Assembly: GCA_916610825.1 (NCBI GenBank)
Contig: OU744447.1
Span: forward strand, 10,771,751 to 10,835,750
Source of the DNA: Haliclystus octoradiatus
Lineage: Eukaryota > Cnidaria > Staurozoa > Stauromedusae > Haliclystidae
Direction: 5' to 3'
DNA length: 64,000 bases
Positions 11,358-25,400 of the stretch are shown piece after piece (within the stretch, counting starts at the first letter, position 1; each line of letters opens with the position of its first letter). The notes beneath the pieces were generated by a model, which saw nothing but the letters and a program-made list of their open reading frames with translations, was not told the origin of the DNA and did no database searches. Both the position numbers and the translations under genes were made by a program.

Positions 11358-13168
11358 ATGGACGCCATTTTTTGGTGAGGACAGACCATGGTGCACTTCA
11401 ATGGCTCCTCAACTTCAAAAACCCAGAAGGGCAAATGGCGCGATGGTTGGAGGAATTATCATTGTACAACTTCACAATAAATCATCACAATGGAATACTG
11501 CACAATAACGCTGATGCTTTGTCGAGAAGACCTTGTGTGGATTGCTTAAAATGTGAACGGCTAGAAGCTAAATCGTCCAAGTGTCAAGTTATCACTACAC
11601 GCAGCACCACAACAGCCATTTCAACAACAACCAATTCTGCTTGGCTCCAAGGTATGGACAGTGTCACCTTACGGACAAAGCAATTGGAAGATAAAACAAT
11701 TGGTCCAGTTCTGGTCATGTTGGAGTCATCAAAAGTGAAACCCCAATGGAAGGCCATCGTCAACAAAAGCAATGCTGTTAAATCCTTATTGGCCCAATGG
11801 GAAAGACTGGAGATTAATGATGGTCTGCTTTACCGCCGCTATGAATCAGAGAGTGGGGGCTCCAACATCAAACAACTATTACTACCAAAACGTTGATGAT
11901 GGATGTTTTGAAGATTATACACGACACACATTATGGGGGTCATAAGGGAGAAAGAAGACGTTTAAACGCATCCAAGACAGGTACTATTGGCCTCATTATC
12001 GGCATGATGTGTTACTATACTGCAAACAATGTGATTTATGTACAGCTAAGTAAGGCCCAGCTCGAAAGCCAAAGGCATCTATGCAGCAATATAACGTAGG
12101 TGTGCCACTGGAAAGAGTTGCCATAGATATCACTGGACCTTTTCCATTGTCAATTTAAGGTAACAAATATATTGTTGTAATTGCTGACTACTTCACCAAA
12201 TGGACAGAGGCTTATGCTATGGAGAACCAAGAAACGTCAACAGTTGCAAAGATTCTGGTAGACGAATTCATCTCAAGAGTTGGTGTCCCGTTAGAAATTC
12301 ATTCTGATCAAGAAAGAAATTTTAAATCAAAATTATTTGCTGAAGTCTGTCAGCTATTAGACTTGAATCAGACACGGACAACACCCCTTCACCCTCAATC
12401 AGACGGCATGGTGGAACGATTTAACAGAACATTGAAAGCTATGATGTCCATGTTCGTTGCAGATCATCAGCGTGATTGGGATACGCATCTACCATTACTG
12501 CTAATGGCTTATCGATCTGCAGTGCACGAAACAACTGACTGTGCCATGCGAGATGATGTTAGGTCGCAACATTCGCCTGCCAGTGGATCTTATTTTTGGC
12601 TGCCCAGATCAAGTGGGGTCATCCTCAAGTACACCAATGGGATATTCAGAACTGTTAAAGAATCAATTACTGGACATTCATGAATACGCCCGTAAGCATC
12701 TCTCCATCGAGAGTGACAAACAGAAGAATTACACCGGATTATGACATAAATTATGACAATGGACGTTCTGAGAAACATTTTAGTGTTGGGGACGCAGTGT
12801 GGTTTTTCAATCCAAAGCGTCACGTTTGATACACGCCTTGTCTGCAGCGTCCATGGGAAGGGCCCTTTACAATCACAAAAAAAGTAACAGATGTTGTATT
12901 GAGGATTCAACAAACGAAAAAAGCAAAGCCAAAAGTTGTCCACCATGATCGATTACGTCCTTATGAGGTTCAAAATCTGCCAACCTGGTTCAAGCCACCA
13001 ATAGATATACCAGCAGTAAAATTAATAAATTCTCCAGCTGTTGTAAATGTAGAAGCTGCTGAAAAATTATACGATCTAAATTGTATTGACTGTTGCTTTT
13101 TAAATATTCTGCTCCCTAATTTTAGAAGAGGAGATAATGTAGAGAATGTAATTAGAGTGTCTGAATGA
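11358..13168 (+). pseudogene. Gypsy A pol, part 2 (RNase H end, integrase, C-terminal tail)
   Basis: Continuation of the Gypsy A coding sequence after the insertion. RNase H resumes (FLVRTDHGALQWL; DALSRRPC) to 11896. The integrase zinc-binding region starts HDTHYGGHKG (11893 on), with its Cys pair in another frame (CKQC/C near 12020-12045). TAA codons at 12051-12053 and 12156-12158 lie in frame with the core. The catalytic residues are visible: D in AIDITGP, D in HSDQERN and E in MVERFNRT (12115-12430). Another frameshift near 12555 leads to the ML-GRNIRLPVD block. The tail (VVHHDRLRPYE, 12935-12970) is typical of Gypsy. Several frame breaks make it inactive. Confidence 0.88.
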
Positions 13169-14716
13169 CGAAACATTTGAGTTGAACGTGATTTACATTC
13201 GAAACGGTTGTGTTCTTATTTAGTCTCGATAGCTCTTTTATATCTTAAATCGTGGTTCGTTACAATACCTTTATCGACTCACAAAAGTAACAAGCACACT
13301 GCAACTACAATAAGCTAGTCGGGATAGTCCACAACGACTAAATCTGCTCACTTCACTTTAAACTATTCAATATAAGGGGCCGCTCATTATTTATAACCGG
13401 GGTTGGGGCCAAATAGATTGGGGTTGGCTAAGAGATATCGGTTTAAGAGATATAAAGTCACATTGTTGGTTAATATAGTTAATTAAAGCTGTTATTTATA
13501 TCAATAAAAGACAAAAATTCAGTAAAATTTGTAATGAAATAGCCATAAATAGTTATTTTCTGCTTCGCACTAGCCACGTGCTCAATGTTTTGATTTTCGA
13601 TGACATCATTGTGAACCGAGTAGGGGTAAGCATATCATTCCATATGTTTTCTTCGGTAATTCAAATATCGCAGTTTTATTTACCAGACGGAATAAAGTTC
13701 GAACATAGAAGAAGATATTATATAAAATAATTTAAGTATAATGTTTTATTACAAGAAATAAAGCCTCAACGCTTCTTTTAATAATAATGAAAGTCGTTCA
13801 CATTATGTAAAATTACCCCTCGAACGAACTTCGAAAACTTCTTATTTTCAATCCCACACGCTTTGCGAATCTGCTTGTAACATGGCGCGAACGTGTATTT
13901 TCAAAAAACGATGGCGTCAAACTACCTACTAGCAGTGATGTGAGAATTACTTTTAAAAAGTAATAAATTACATTACAAATTACTTTTCCTCAAAAGTAAC
14001 TAATTACATTACTAATTACTTCAGCCTAAAAAGTAATTGATTACAATTACTAATTACTTTACCAAAAAAAGTAATTAATTACTAATTACTTCATGATTAC
14101 TTTAACTTGTGAAACAAAAGATATTGCCTCCCTTTCGATAAAGACATGTCTCGTTTTGACAATCATGGCGGCCATCTTGTTTTTTTACGAAGGGGAACGA
14201 TCGATTTGATAATATTAATTTAATACTGGTGACTTCAGCAGAACATAAATTGACGTTGAAAACTTTTTAATAAAGTTGACAAATAAATGGTTTCATTTGA
14301 ATTATCAAAATGGTTTATTTTTGTCTTATCAATCTATTCATATAGCCATAAATTTTACATCATCTTTTCAATATTCGAAACTCACTCAAATAAAAAGTGA
14401 AAAACTATGGAATCTATTCATCAACAGAACAATGTCAGAACAGAGAAGAATAGGTTATGGGATAGGGTTTATTGGTAATATATCACACAATTCACCTGGT
14501 TTGAATAAAGGTTTTCAATACACCATATTTTCGGTTTCTGGCACACTTTTTAACCTTAAATTTTATTAGGCCCTCACTGGAGCGCCGCGCGGAAATGAGG
14601 GCCGTTATGGAATGAGGCTATGGCTATGACAACACAGTGTTACTTCTCTCCAATCACAATCGATAACGAGACCAATTAAAGTAACATGTTTACTCGAAAA
14701 TACCTGACTCGTAATT
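13169..14716. other. Non-coding; AATTACTT-rich repeat block
   Basis: No convincing gene. At 13951-14105 short blocks of aattactt and its complement aagtaatt recur many times, a pattern often seen in ends of decayed DNA transposons. A single ggggccgctcattattta motif at 13377-13395 looks like a transposon end but has no partner. A small palindrome, ggccctca...tgagggcc, lies at 14571-14605. The short ORF at 14276-14569 has no features of a real protein. Confidence 0.4.
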
Positions 14717-14880
14717 TGTGACGTAGTCACCTAATTATAAACATGTAAATACCTACTGTGATTATTGTGTAACTGCTAAAGTCAAATGATCTTAATATAG
14801 TAGTTGTAATGTATGTTGAAATATAGTCAGTTCTATTCAGACATAATGCAAGCGTGTTCTCTGTCTAGAACGACACCACA
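14717..14880 (+). repeat. Element C 5' LTR
   Basis: 164 bp, tgtgacgtag to gacaccaca. Differs from the 3' LTR at two sites (attattgtg/attactgtg and gtcaaatg/gtcatatg). Confidence 0.93.
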
Positions 14881-14882
14881 AA

Positions 14883-14900
14883 TTGGCGTCCCCGAGTGAT
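14883..14900 (+). promoter_or_regulatory. tRNA primer binding site of element C
   Basis: ttggcgtccccgagtgat starts 2 nt after the 5' LTR and contains TGG, complementary to the CCA end of a tRNA, followed by a GC-rich stretch. The tRNA is not identified. Confidence 0.75.
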
Positions 14901-15016
14901 TTCAGAAAATAATCACCATTTCATGTATATATCATTATCGCTATATGCAGTATGGATAAAAAAATCTAACCTTACACTAAACTGATCCTGAACGCACCAC
15001 AGCGTGGTTCACGGGA

Positions 15017-15235
15017 TTGGGTGCTGTAAAGGACTTGGAAAAATTATATTTGGTTTATCTGGCCCAGCTCTTGGTGGTATGTAAGGTGGTATGCAACCCA
15101 CAACTATTTTTATTATCTAATGAAGTTATGATACAGTGGCAATATAATAAGCCCACTCACTCTCGAAATTTAGTTGGTGTATGGTTTGGCAAAAAATTTG
15201 ATTGGACGTTTCAAAGTTTATTTAATAAACTATAA
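15017..15235 (+). CDS. Small ORF inside element C, unknown
   Basis: A 72-codon frame that is also open upstream of 15017 (TDPERTTAWFTGLGAV). No recognised domain and rich in Leu/Val. It may be a gag remnant or a captured piece; chance is possible. Downstream the motif gcccactggccct occurs twice (about 15327-15339 and 15396-15408). Confidence 0.25.
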   Translation: MGAVKDLEKLYLVYLAQLLVVCKVVCNPQLFLLSNEVMIQWQYNKPTHSRNLVGVWFGKKFDWTFQSLFNKL

Positions 15236-15794
15236 TAGTACACGTACTAAACCTAATTGTTGACACACATCGATCATCGATAGATAGCATTTGGTAGAAA
15301 GTCCATTTGGCTTGCAGTGGCTTGTAGCCCACTGGCCCTTACATAACAATTTTATGATTTAATTATGACACTGAAAGACATGGTAGTGGCTGTGTGCCCA
15401 CTGGCCCTCATAACCACGCTCAGATGGTTAGAAATTAATTGGATTCGTCGGACACATTATATTTTGATAAAAGTTGTATATCTACTCCTTAAAGTTTGAG
15501 GGGAGATGTGTTATAGATAGAAAATGTTATTGTGGCGTGAATTTTGTATGTGTGTGAATGTCACGTGTTTGTTATATTTTATAAGATAAACACACGAATA
15601 TTACGCCGTATTTCAAGAGAAATGAGACCGCCTAGCCGTTACGGTTTTCAGAAAAGTTGTTGAATTGTTTTTACACTAGTTATGTATAATAACAATAATT
15701 AATTACTTAAATCTTTAGTATTAATTATCGCAACTTATAACTATCAAATTCATAAACATAATTGACAATTCTGTTTTCTCTAAGAAGGGGGAAA

Positions 15795-15958
15795 TGTGAC
15801 GTAGTCACCTAATTATAAACATGTAAATACCTACTGTGATTACTGTGTAACTGCTAAAGTCATATGATCTTAATATAGTAGTTGTAATGTATGTTGAAAT
15901 ATAGTCAGTTCTATTCAGACATAATGCAAGCGTGTTCTCTGTCTAGAACGACACCACA
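15795..15958 (+). repeat. Element C 3' LTR
   Basis: 164 bp, preceded by the purine run gaagggggaaa and followed by the target duplication taatt. Confidence 0.93.
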
Positions 15959-15963
15959 TAATT

Positions 15964-16911
15964 TGATGCTTGACTTGATTTATGTCAACATTTAAACAGG
16001 CCATCTTTTTCTGGGGATCATGAATAAATTTGTTTTCAAAACAAAATTGAAATGTAAACACTGTATTATTTTGTTACAATTGCTTGAATACTTATCAAAC
16101 GTACAACATCATATATAATGCATAGCTTTAATGCACATTATGCTTGAGCTGCTATGAAAATGGCCTTGACAGGAAGGAAGATGAAGTTTGGCTTACAGTA
16201 TGAGTATGTGAAAAATTGTTGCAAATAAATAACAAACTGACGAACTAGTTGAACATCATAGGCTAAAAAAATTAATATCCGCAATATTGATGCAAGGGTT
16301 ATTCAAGCAGCACTACAAAAATAGCAAAATATATAATAAACATTTGATTGTCAATAAAGTCAAAGTTGATGACAGTTGTTAAAAAAACTGTTTTATCGCC
16401 ATGACAGTTCGTCAATATCTTTCAAATTATTTCGGATTTGATCAGATAGTAAGACTTCAATCTTAATAGAGACCTCGTTTGGAGATGTGACGTCAGAGAC
16501 TGTAGACTGTATAGGGTGACCATTCGTCTCTACCATAAATTAGACTTGTCACTATTACCAGACCTCTTATACCTCAATCACTAGACACACTAAGGTGGCT
16601 TACTAACAACAACACGTGTCTCGTGGCTCTGTCTTTTACTTACCTCGTATATCTGCAACCGAAGAATGAAGAATTTATTTACATTTATTTTTATATTATT
16701 GCGTTTTCACTGCTGCTTTTGTTACACACCCAGCTATCATTATAATGTGGAAGTGGCGTTTTTCCAGAAATAACAAAAGGGTGTTCTGCTCCAATGTTTC
16801 TAGACAATAGAATGTTTATCATGTATGTTATGCTCTATTGAATAGCGCGGCATTGCGAACAAATAAAAAACAGTTCTTCGTTATTTTTCCGTCAAAACTT
16901 GGCCAATCGAA
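15964..16911. other. Non-coding, nothing recognised
   Basis: AT-rich sequence without an ORF of interest. It ends in caatcgaa, the left copy of the likely 8-bp target duplication of the next MITE. Confidence 0.5.
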
Positions 16912-17192
16912 GCGGTGGGTCTAAACAGCGGAAGCGCGGAAGAGCGCGGAAGCGCGGAAGTCATTGTTTAAAACCTAATTAATCGTCGCGGTTTTCAAAT
17001 ATGTAAAATCATCGCACGCGGTGATATTATTGTCACGCACTGCGATATATTCACACAAATACACGACATATTGACTATGAAGATTGTTTTGCTTGCATGT
17101 TAGTTTACGAAATTATAGTGTTTAATTAGGTTTTAAACAATGACTTCCGCGCTTCCGCGCTCTTCCGCGCTTCCGCTGTTTAGACCCACCGC
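16912..17192. mobile_element. 281-bp MITE with perfect 71-bp terminal inverted repeats
   Basis: 16912-16982 is the exact reverse complement of 17122-17192. The arms begin gcggtgggtctaaacagc and contain a GC-rich block of repeated cggaagcg/cggaagagcg units, ending at cctaattaa. Flanks are caatcgaa (16904-16911) and caatcgga (17193-17200), a 7/8 match that suggests an 8-bp target duplication, as in hAT- or P-type elements. No transposase; the central 139 bp is non-coding. Perfect arms suggest recent insertion. Confidence 0.9.
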
Positions 17193-17200
17193 CAATCGGA

Positions 17201-20200
17201 GAAATAAAGCATTGGAAGGACGCCTCCGGGTTAAGACGAATCCAATGATGTAAGTTATGCATTGATTGGATCTGAAACGGCTTCCCTAATCCCAGCCGTT
17301 TAACACATTACAGACTCACACATGGAATAGCGTCAATTTAGAAGTAGATAACTTGTAATGTTGTGCTCTTGAACATCGTCCGATATAGAATTACAGTATA
17401 TGAGATACTCATTCACATTCTGAAACTGGACGATGATGATTGCCATCAGACAGTCTCTAGCTATATGTAAAATGAAAAAGGAAGAAAATTGTTGTACCTC
17501 TTGTATATAATGTGCATATTACTTTTTTAATGTTCTCGCGTTATCCGATCACGTGGTTTTACATCGAAACCGTCGTCCAATCGTCGGCCCAAGATTCTAA
17601 TTTATAGATACAAAATAACAAAACAAAACAAGTAATAAATAGTAATAACAAAAATGAAAACCATATGGTGAGAAGAAAGAGTGCTGAATGATAAAAATTT
17701 AGGATAATTTGATAACAATTAGCATTCTCAAAGCACTTCATTTTCGATGACTTATTATCTTTCATATCCAACATTCCAATCAATTTTATTGCAAAACTTT
17801 CTCTACTGCTTTTTCTACTAAACTTGCTCTCTTTGGCATTACCCAGGAAGAAAATTATGTGAACAAAAAATTTCACAATCTATTCTACTTATGCAGATTT
17901 TGAAAATAGCACATCATGATATTGAAATCATGGAATATCAATTAGCGCCTTCCAATTACACAATCAACGAGTATCCCATATCTGAAGAGCCTGGCTGAAA
18001 ATTATTGCAATGCAATCATGAAATAAAATAGTACGACATTTCTGAGCTATGACGTAAACAAGCATGAAACTTTGAAGGGAAGAAAGATCTTCATAACTCT
18101 CTGTTAGAAATTGATTGTATCCCAAAACAATAGCCGATAGAAAGGAATTCTATTGAAGCAGATGCCTTCTGTAATTAAGCTATTATGAAATAAAACAATA
18201 AAACTACTACATTAGCAATGTCAAGCAGCACTTCAAACTACATTTAATTCAAATCATCAATATAAACATTATATTTAGAATTGAATTGAGTTTTGTAATC
18301 TACAGTCATGCTAATGAGACATATAATTCATGCATTATTCCGTAAAGAATGTTGTAGTCCCATGATTTCTAATTAAAGAATACATCACAATGCATTTGTT
18401 TGTAATTCATCTTTAACTAAGCATGGATAATTGTTTATTACTAAGTAGTACCAATTGATTAACAATATACATTTTACACACATTTAACCTATATTTATAC
18501 ATCGCAATCAACTAGACTATATTTTTGGTTGGTTATTTTCAGATTTTATTATTATTTTAGCTACATGGCATCTATTAAATTTGTATGTCTCTTATTTTTT
18601 CAGCTCCCGTGATGAATTGTCCCAGAATCATATTAACCATGACCTAAATGCATAACTAGACAAAAATGAAGTGACATGAGGTCTATTTTGGAGGTTCAAA
18701 GTCTGCTCAAAGTTTCGCGCTGTTTCTGCTGCATTGCAGGATATCCGAACGGCAAAATATTAATTCCAGTGTTACCTAGGGGGCTGTTAGCTGCGGTTAA
18801 ATATCTATCTATTACGGTTGTAAGTTTTCGAACTGAATTTCTTAATTGATCTTTATAATTGATGATAATTATATAATTTCTTATTGTAAAATCATATACA
18901 ATTCGTTATGATGATCATGCAGCATGAATATTTTCATGCTAGCTTGTTAATTATTCGTATGCGTAATTGAACAACATTTTCCATAAACAAGGCTGCCAGT
19001 TGTTGCAGAGAGCGCCGCAATATTTGTAGACTTTCTAGATTTTATGTTGATTATTGTTATCAAATTAGTACGGTAGTTAAATGGGATTCGTAACTAAATA
19101 TGATGTTGAGATTCATGTGTAACCCATAAAATAATTATGTTACAGACTAACGCATTGCAGATGTTAATATTTTCATTGCAAGGTCAAGGATAGCAGTAAT
19201 TACTGTTAGTTTTTTGGCATCAATTTTAATTTCCTTTGGATTTTTATCTGCTCTTTGTAATGAAATGTGATTTATGTCTTAATATATAAGATCTCAATGA
19301 TTAAATCAGATAACGTGTATATTTACTGCCACTGATGGAGCCTTACTTTGATTCTTCTTGTTCTGCATTTCATTCCTTTGAAAAGATGAAACCTGGCAAT
19401 TTAAGATCCAATTTTATAGCTAGATATATCAATAGATCAATTTATAATCCATATCCACTGCCAAATGACCACAGAGGCTAGAAATAATTCATTTTTCTTG
19501 GCTAGTAAACTATAGCGGTAAAAATATTGCCCTGATACATGCATTCCTATATGATAATATGATGGCAAAGTTGAAGAGATTTTCCGTACGATTGAATCTT
19601 GGATTGAATGTTGTTTACGTTTTTTGCCAACCAGCAGCCATTATGAATCATTTCCCAGGCGACCACTTTTGAAAAGCTATCGGCGTGACACTTTCATTTG
19701 TTCTGTGCTAATGCACTACCATTGTAATTTGTCTATTGGGTGCTATACTGTCATTGGTTAAAAACCTCAAGGGTGAAAGGCAATTGGTTAACCTTCATGA
19801 CGCAGATTAGCTTGAATTACCTCGCAGATGTCAGGTCATCAATGCGTAGCAGCCGCTCCGAATTATATTATTTCACATCAGGCAAACTCTTGATTTTTTG
19901 TCGGGTTTGAGCCATCTCCCACGACAAGATTATGAATTTTAGGGATAAAGCCTTATATATTTATTACAAAGCGTGAATCAATTGAAGCATGATATTCCGA
20001 TTACCTAACGTATTTGAGCAATTATCAAGATATTGGAATAACATGGTTTAACAGCAGAGTAAAGTAAAGATACATGGAGTCAGCTATATTTACATCATGG
20101 AATTTCACTGATGACATTCAGCAATTTCTGTCAACGTGGAATATGGTTACATATTATATTTAAGTATATACTATTTTGATTGTATAGTTCATGCAATATA

Positions 20201-20310
20201 AAAGTCAATAATATTTTCATTATCAGAACACCTCCCATAAATATACCCAATTAGATAGCAGATATATAGAAATTATATTTATCCTATTATATTTATATTT
20301 ATCTATAGGA
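17201..20310. other. Long non-coding stretch
   Basis: AT-rich, probably intergenic or intronic. The short minus-strand ORF at 17559-17876 is low-complexity and has no recognised domain. I see no TE ends, tRNA or promoter I would defend. Confidence 0.5.
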
Positions 20311-20315
20311 GTATA

Positions 20316-20362
20316 CCGTCTGATGGTCGTGAAATAAACACGAGTGAAACTTGTAGTTACGG
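20316..20362 (+). ncRNA. Hammerhead-ribozyme-like motif (type I)
   Basis: Stem I strands CCGT (20316-20319) and ACGG (20359-20362) pair. CTGATGG (20320-20326) matches the CUGANGA core except G for the last A. Stem II is TCGTG/CACGA (20327-20331 and 20339-20343) with loop AAATAAA. GAAA follows at 20346-20349 after an extra GT. Stem III is ACT/AGT with a 3-nt loop, and the predicted cleavage is after T20358. The A-to-G change and the extra GT may reduce or abolish activity. The segment cattgagcact at about 20417-20427 also occurs downstream of the ribozyme in the Penelope element at 37.8 kb. Confidence 0.6.
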
Positions 20363-20460
20363 AAAGGCTTTGCCTCATCTTTGTCTCAATTTTATATTAT
20401 GTTCTGTTTTAACAAACATTGAGCACTTTCACATATATGTGTTTTACGTTATATTACATT
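20363..20460 (+). repeat. Penelope-type 3' module relic
   Basis: Downstream of the ribozyme-like motif lies a divergent copy of the end segment seen at 37841-37899 (tgacattgagcact). It lacks the (ATT)n tract. Probably a PLE 3' end or pseudo-LTR relic. Confidence 0.45.
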
Positions 20461-20998
20461 ATTATAGAAATTATATTTATAATTAAGCGATGTACTCATG
20501 ATTGTTGGATTGTTACTGAACACAAAATTTAATTAATGGATAACAACAACGAAGTTCACAGCATTGTTTGTCAAAGCTACTTCAAGTTTTGCGTTTGTTC
20601 ACAATCATCTGATATTTAAGTCTTGCTACAGGATTATCAGAATTTTGTACTGATCATTTCCGAATTTGCTCTGAACCAAATTTCAAAGTTGATAATGATA
20701 TGTAAAGAGTAGGATAGGATAACACACAGACACTTGTTGAATAATTCAACAGCATAACACTGAGTGCTCTTTTATTATATATTTGATAAGAGGAACATCG
20801 ACAAGAAAACTATACGAGACTTAGATTCTAGATTTGTTAAAGGTTTTTATATTAAGGAATAAATTAATGTAGGCCTACTATAATGTAATAGGTTCAATCA
20901 AATTTGATAGATTTAACTGTGTATATAATATGTGTACATGTGTAGTTAAATTGATGCTTCGATTTCTTCGATTTATATATAATGATTACTTGATTGTT

Positions 20999-21160
20999 GA
21001 TCCAATCGCAGTGTTATAGTGCTCAATGTCAGTAAATGACAGAACAGTAGATAAATAAATAGAGTCAATGACTATGCATTTTTTTCTGTTACTGGGAGTA
21101 ACAGAAAAAAATGTGTGGTCATTGACTCTTTCTATTTATTTATACATATATGTATATATA
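20999..21160. repeat. Inverted Penelope 3' modules joined as a hairpin
   Basis: Minus-strand copy of the module (complement of tgacattgagcact near 21020-21033) runs into a long inverted repeat. Outer arms carry ataaatagagtcaatgac and its complement (about 21050-21073 and 21118-21143). Inner arms carry ctgttact/agtaacag around a centre at about 21095. The agtaacag at the turn is the ribozyme stem III/stem I segment of the PLE, so two 3' halves are fused at the ribozyme. Confidence 0.6.
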
Positions 21161-22457
<1,297 letters not shown>

Positions 22458-25400
22458 ATAATATTAATAATTATAATATGCATTATAATCTTTATCATCA
22501 TCATCATAGATCTTTCTATTATTATATATTAGTTTGTTATGTATCATAAGTAATGTAAATACCTATAGGTAGGCGATATACTAAGATAGGTATGATAACG
22601 TACTGGAAAATGAGACTTAACACAGAATATAATTCAATTTAAGATTGATGTTTATTAATTAATGATTATCAATTTCATTATATATATATATTAAAAAATT
22701 TTCTTCAATTACAGATATTATAAAGTTATAAACTTTAGACTCTTAATTATTCATCTAATCACATTATTAATTTAATTATTTATTTGAACCAACCAAATAT
22801 AAATTGTTTGTATTTAATGTTTCACTGCTTTCAATTTTTTTTTCGATTCTTTATTTAGATATACGTTTCATTTTATATCAAAATCTTTTTCATTTCTCAT
22901 CTGTTCTGGTTATTAAAAACTGTTGCTTGATTTGAATCCTGCATGTTCAAAATTCATAGTATTCATTATATGATTCGATTTTTGTTTCAAATTTTATCCT
23001 AAACTCATTTATTTTTTCAATTCATCAACAATTTAATTCTATATTCTATATAATCAAATTTTACATGCAAGATTATGTGTTTCAATTTGCAGTCAACTGT
23101 TGAAAAAATAAATTTGAAGCTATGGATAAATAGTTACATAAAAAGTATTTATTAACATCTACTTTTCTGAAACATATTTAGTTCAAACACTAGAGCTAAC
23201 TCTCCTTTTGTATATATACTATTGTATAACAGTGACATTTTTCTGATAAAATTTCAATATTAAAGGCAATTTTGTGGATAATTTGAATCTTGACGATCTG
23301 GGATGGAGAAATAATTTTCTAAAAGTGACACATCAGAGATATTACATATATAATATCTTTTTATAATTTGAATCTGAGTTTCTGTGTTCCTTCGGGGGAA
23401 AGGAAGAGGCTATTGTACATTATAACGGAAGCATCATGGGACCAAGAATATAACAAGATTGGAGGTAAACATTACCGTTTGATTATTCAAATTAGAACTG
23501 TGTCAACTGTATGTCTATAGTTAAAAGATTACCAACTTTACTAGCGAAGATCTCCTTAAGAATCAGCCCGAGAATCAGTAGCTATAGTGTCTCATAGTAT
23601 CTCTATTCTGTTAAATATCTAACAGGATATATTCAAATCAAATAATTGGCTACATTTATAAAAGGTTTTCAAAAAATCCTGGATTTTGAAAAATGTAACG
23701 GACATCGTTTCATGTCTTAAGACATCCTTATATGAGTTTGATACATACCATATTTCTTAATCAATTATGTTACATTGTAAGTGGGTATAATGCAGTGAGC
23801 AACTAAAATAATCAAAGAATCCTGCCATTATGGAAGTCATTAGGCTATGACCTAAGTCGTCGTGTCGATGGTAAATCTGTAATAATTTGTTGAGTTGTCT
23901 TCTGTAACTATTGAGCATACATTGATGATAAACCAGCACAGATTGTAAATAATGCATAATTCACGTGTCTAGGGTGTTATATTTGAGAAGTTTTTATTAT
24001 AGGATGAATAACAATCACGAATATATGTATGGACAACATATTTTGAAAACAGGTGATACCATAATATACGATCCAATACGTCTTCAAAATGGTTGGAATC
24101 CATTTACAAATTAACCGCCAGGTTAATATCTCATCCCAACATCCACTTACGAAGTAAATCTCATGGATAATTTGGGGTAATACCCATAGCCAACGATATT
24201 TTATCTTCAAGATGAGTTACTACCATAGGGGATTTATTACGATCATAGTAAGCAGCACATTAATTTACCAACAATTAATGATAATAGCTTGCATATTTGA
24301 AACAATCCAACATGCGTTGCAATGTAATTTTGAAACTTAAAATTGGACTCGTTTTTATGTCAATCAGGTTGCTCAATAGCAACTGATGCCTGCCTTTACG
24401 ATGCCTTATAGTGCCTCGTTTTACAAACAAACCATAACAGAACCTTGAAATATCAGTGCCGGGACGTATTATAATTCGACTGATATTTTTCTTGGTCTTT
24501 GATCGTACATTGAACACGTAGCAAACACATACCATTTTTGATTCTGATTACGGTGTAACTATCCAATGATTTCCTTTCCATGTGAGTATTATTAGAAATA
24601 ATTTTAGATAATAATCAACTGTTTTGGTACTCCTGTTGACTAAATGTTGACAATTTTTTGATGTTTATGAACTGATACATACCAGAAAGGCTTCGTAACA
24701 CGACTTCGTATTAGCGTCTGATGAAGAATTTGAAAATCTGTTCACACATTTCGTTTTATTTTTATTTCTTCCAATGCGTTTTAAAAATAACGGAATCGTA
24801 GAAAAGCAAAGCCTCAACTACTACAGTCACGCAAAAACTTTTGTTTCAAATGAAACTCAGGCATACATATTGCAAACTCTGTAGTCTGGGGGTAAGTAGC
24901 CACTCGCAATTTCTAACAGATTAATCTCCTTAATCGGCAACTTTATTGACCAGATAAAAAATGAACGAGGAAGAAATAGTTTGAAGAAATTAATGGAATG
25001 TTGATAATATGAATCAAATATACCGTACATGATAACTATAGCAGATATTTTTGTTGTGAATTAAGATTCTTCGAGAGAATAAGAAATAAGAAAGCTAACA
25101 ATCCTTTTACAGGTTGGTACTTTAAACTGATACCACAAATTTATTTTCAATATCTAGATATATATTCGAGTGACCTGCATCAAATCATTAACAATTGCGC
25201 TTCATCATCTTATTTTTCCTGGTAATATACTTTTCAAGTTATCATCGTTATTATATAATTACATATAAATCACTTATCCATACCCATGGTAAGCATGATA
25301 CATTTGTTTTGCTTCTTTTTCAGCGGTTTCTCTGTTGCCTCTTTTCCAAATTGAGTATTGCCTTTCTAGTTGTTGTCTCGTTTCTTTGGTATACTTCCTC

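Larger units (their letters stand above)
14717..15958 (+). mobile_element. Small non-autonomous LTR element C (TRIM/LARD-like)
   Basis: 1242-bp element with two 164-bp LTRs (tgtgacgtag...gacaccaca) and a perfect 5-bp target duplication taatt at 14712-14716 and 15959-15963. Just inside the 5' LTR is a primer binding site, ttggcgtccccgagtgat (14883-14900). A polypurine tract aagaagggggaaa precedes the 3' LTR. The LTRs differ at only two positions I can see, so the insertion is young. The interior of about 914 bp has no protease, RT or integrase. It must be moved by a helper. Confidence 0.92.

Noticed and set aside
13377-13420. DNA transposon end ggggccgctcattattta
   Set aside because: Only one end could be seen; no inverted copy or target duplication.
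17559-17876. 105-codon minus-strand ORF
   Set aside because: Low complexity, no domain, no splice or promoter context.
24718-24745. CTGATGA followed by GAAA, resembling a hammerhead core
   Set aside because: The bases between cannot form stem II, and no stem I partner is present.
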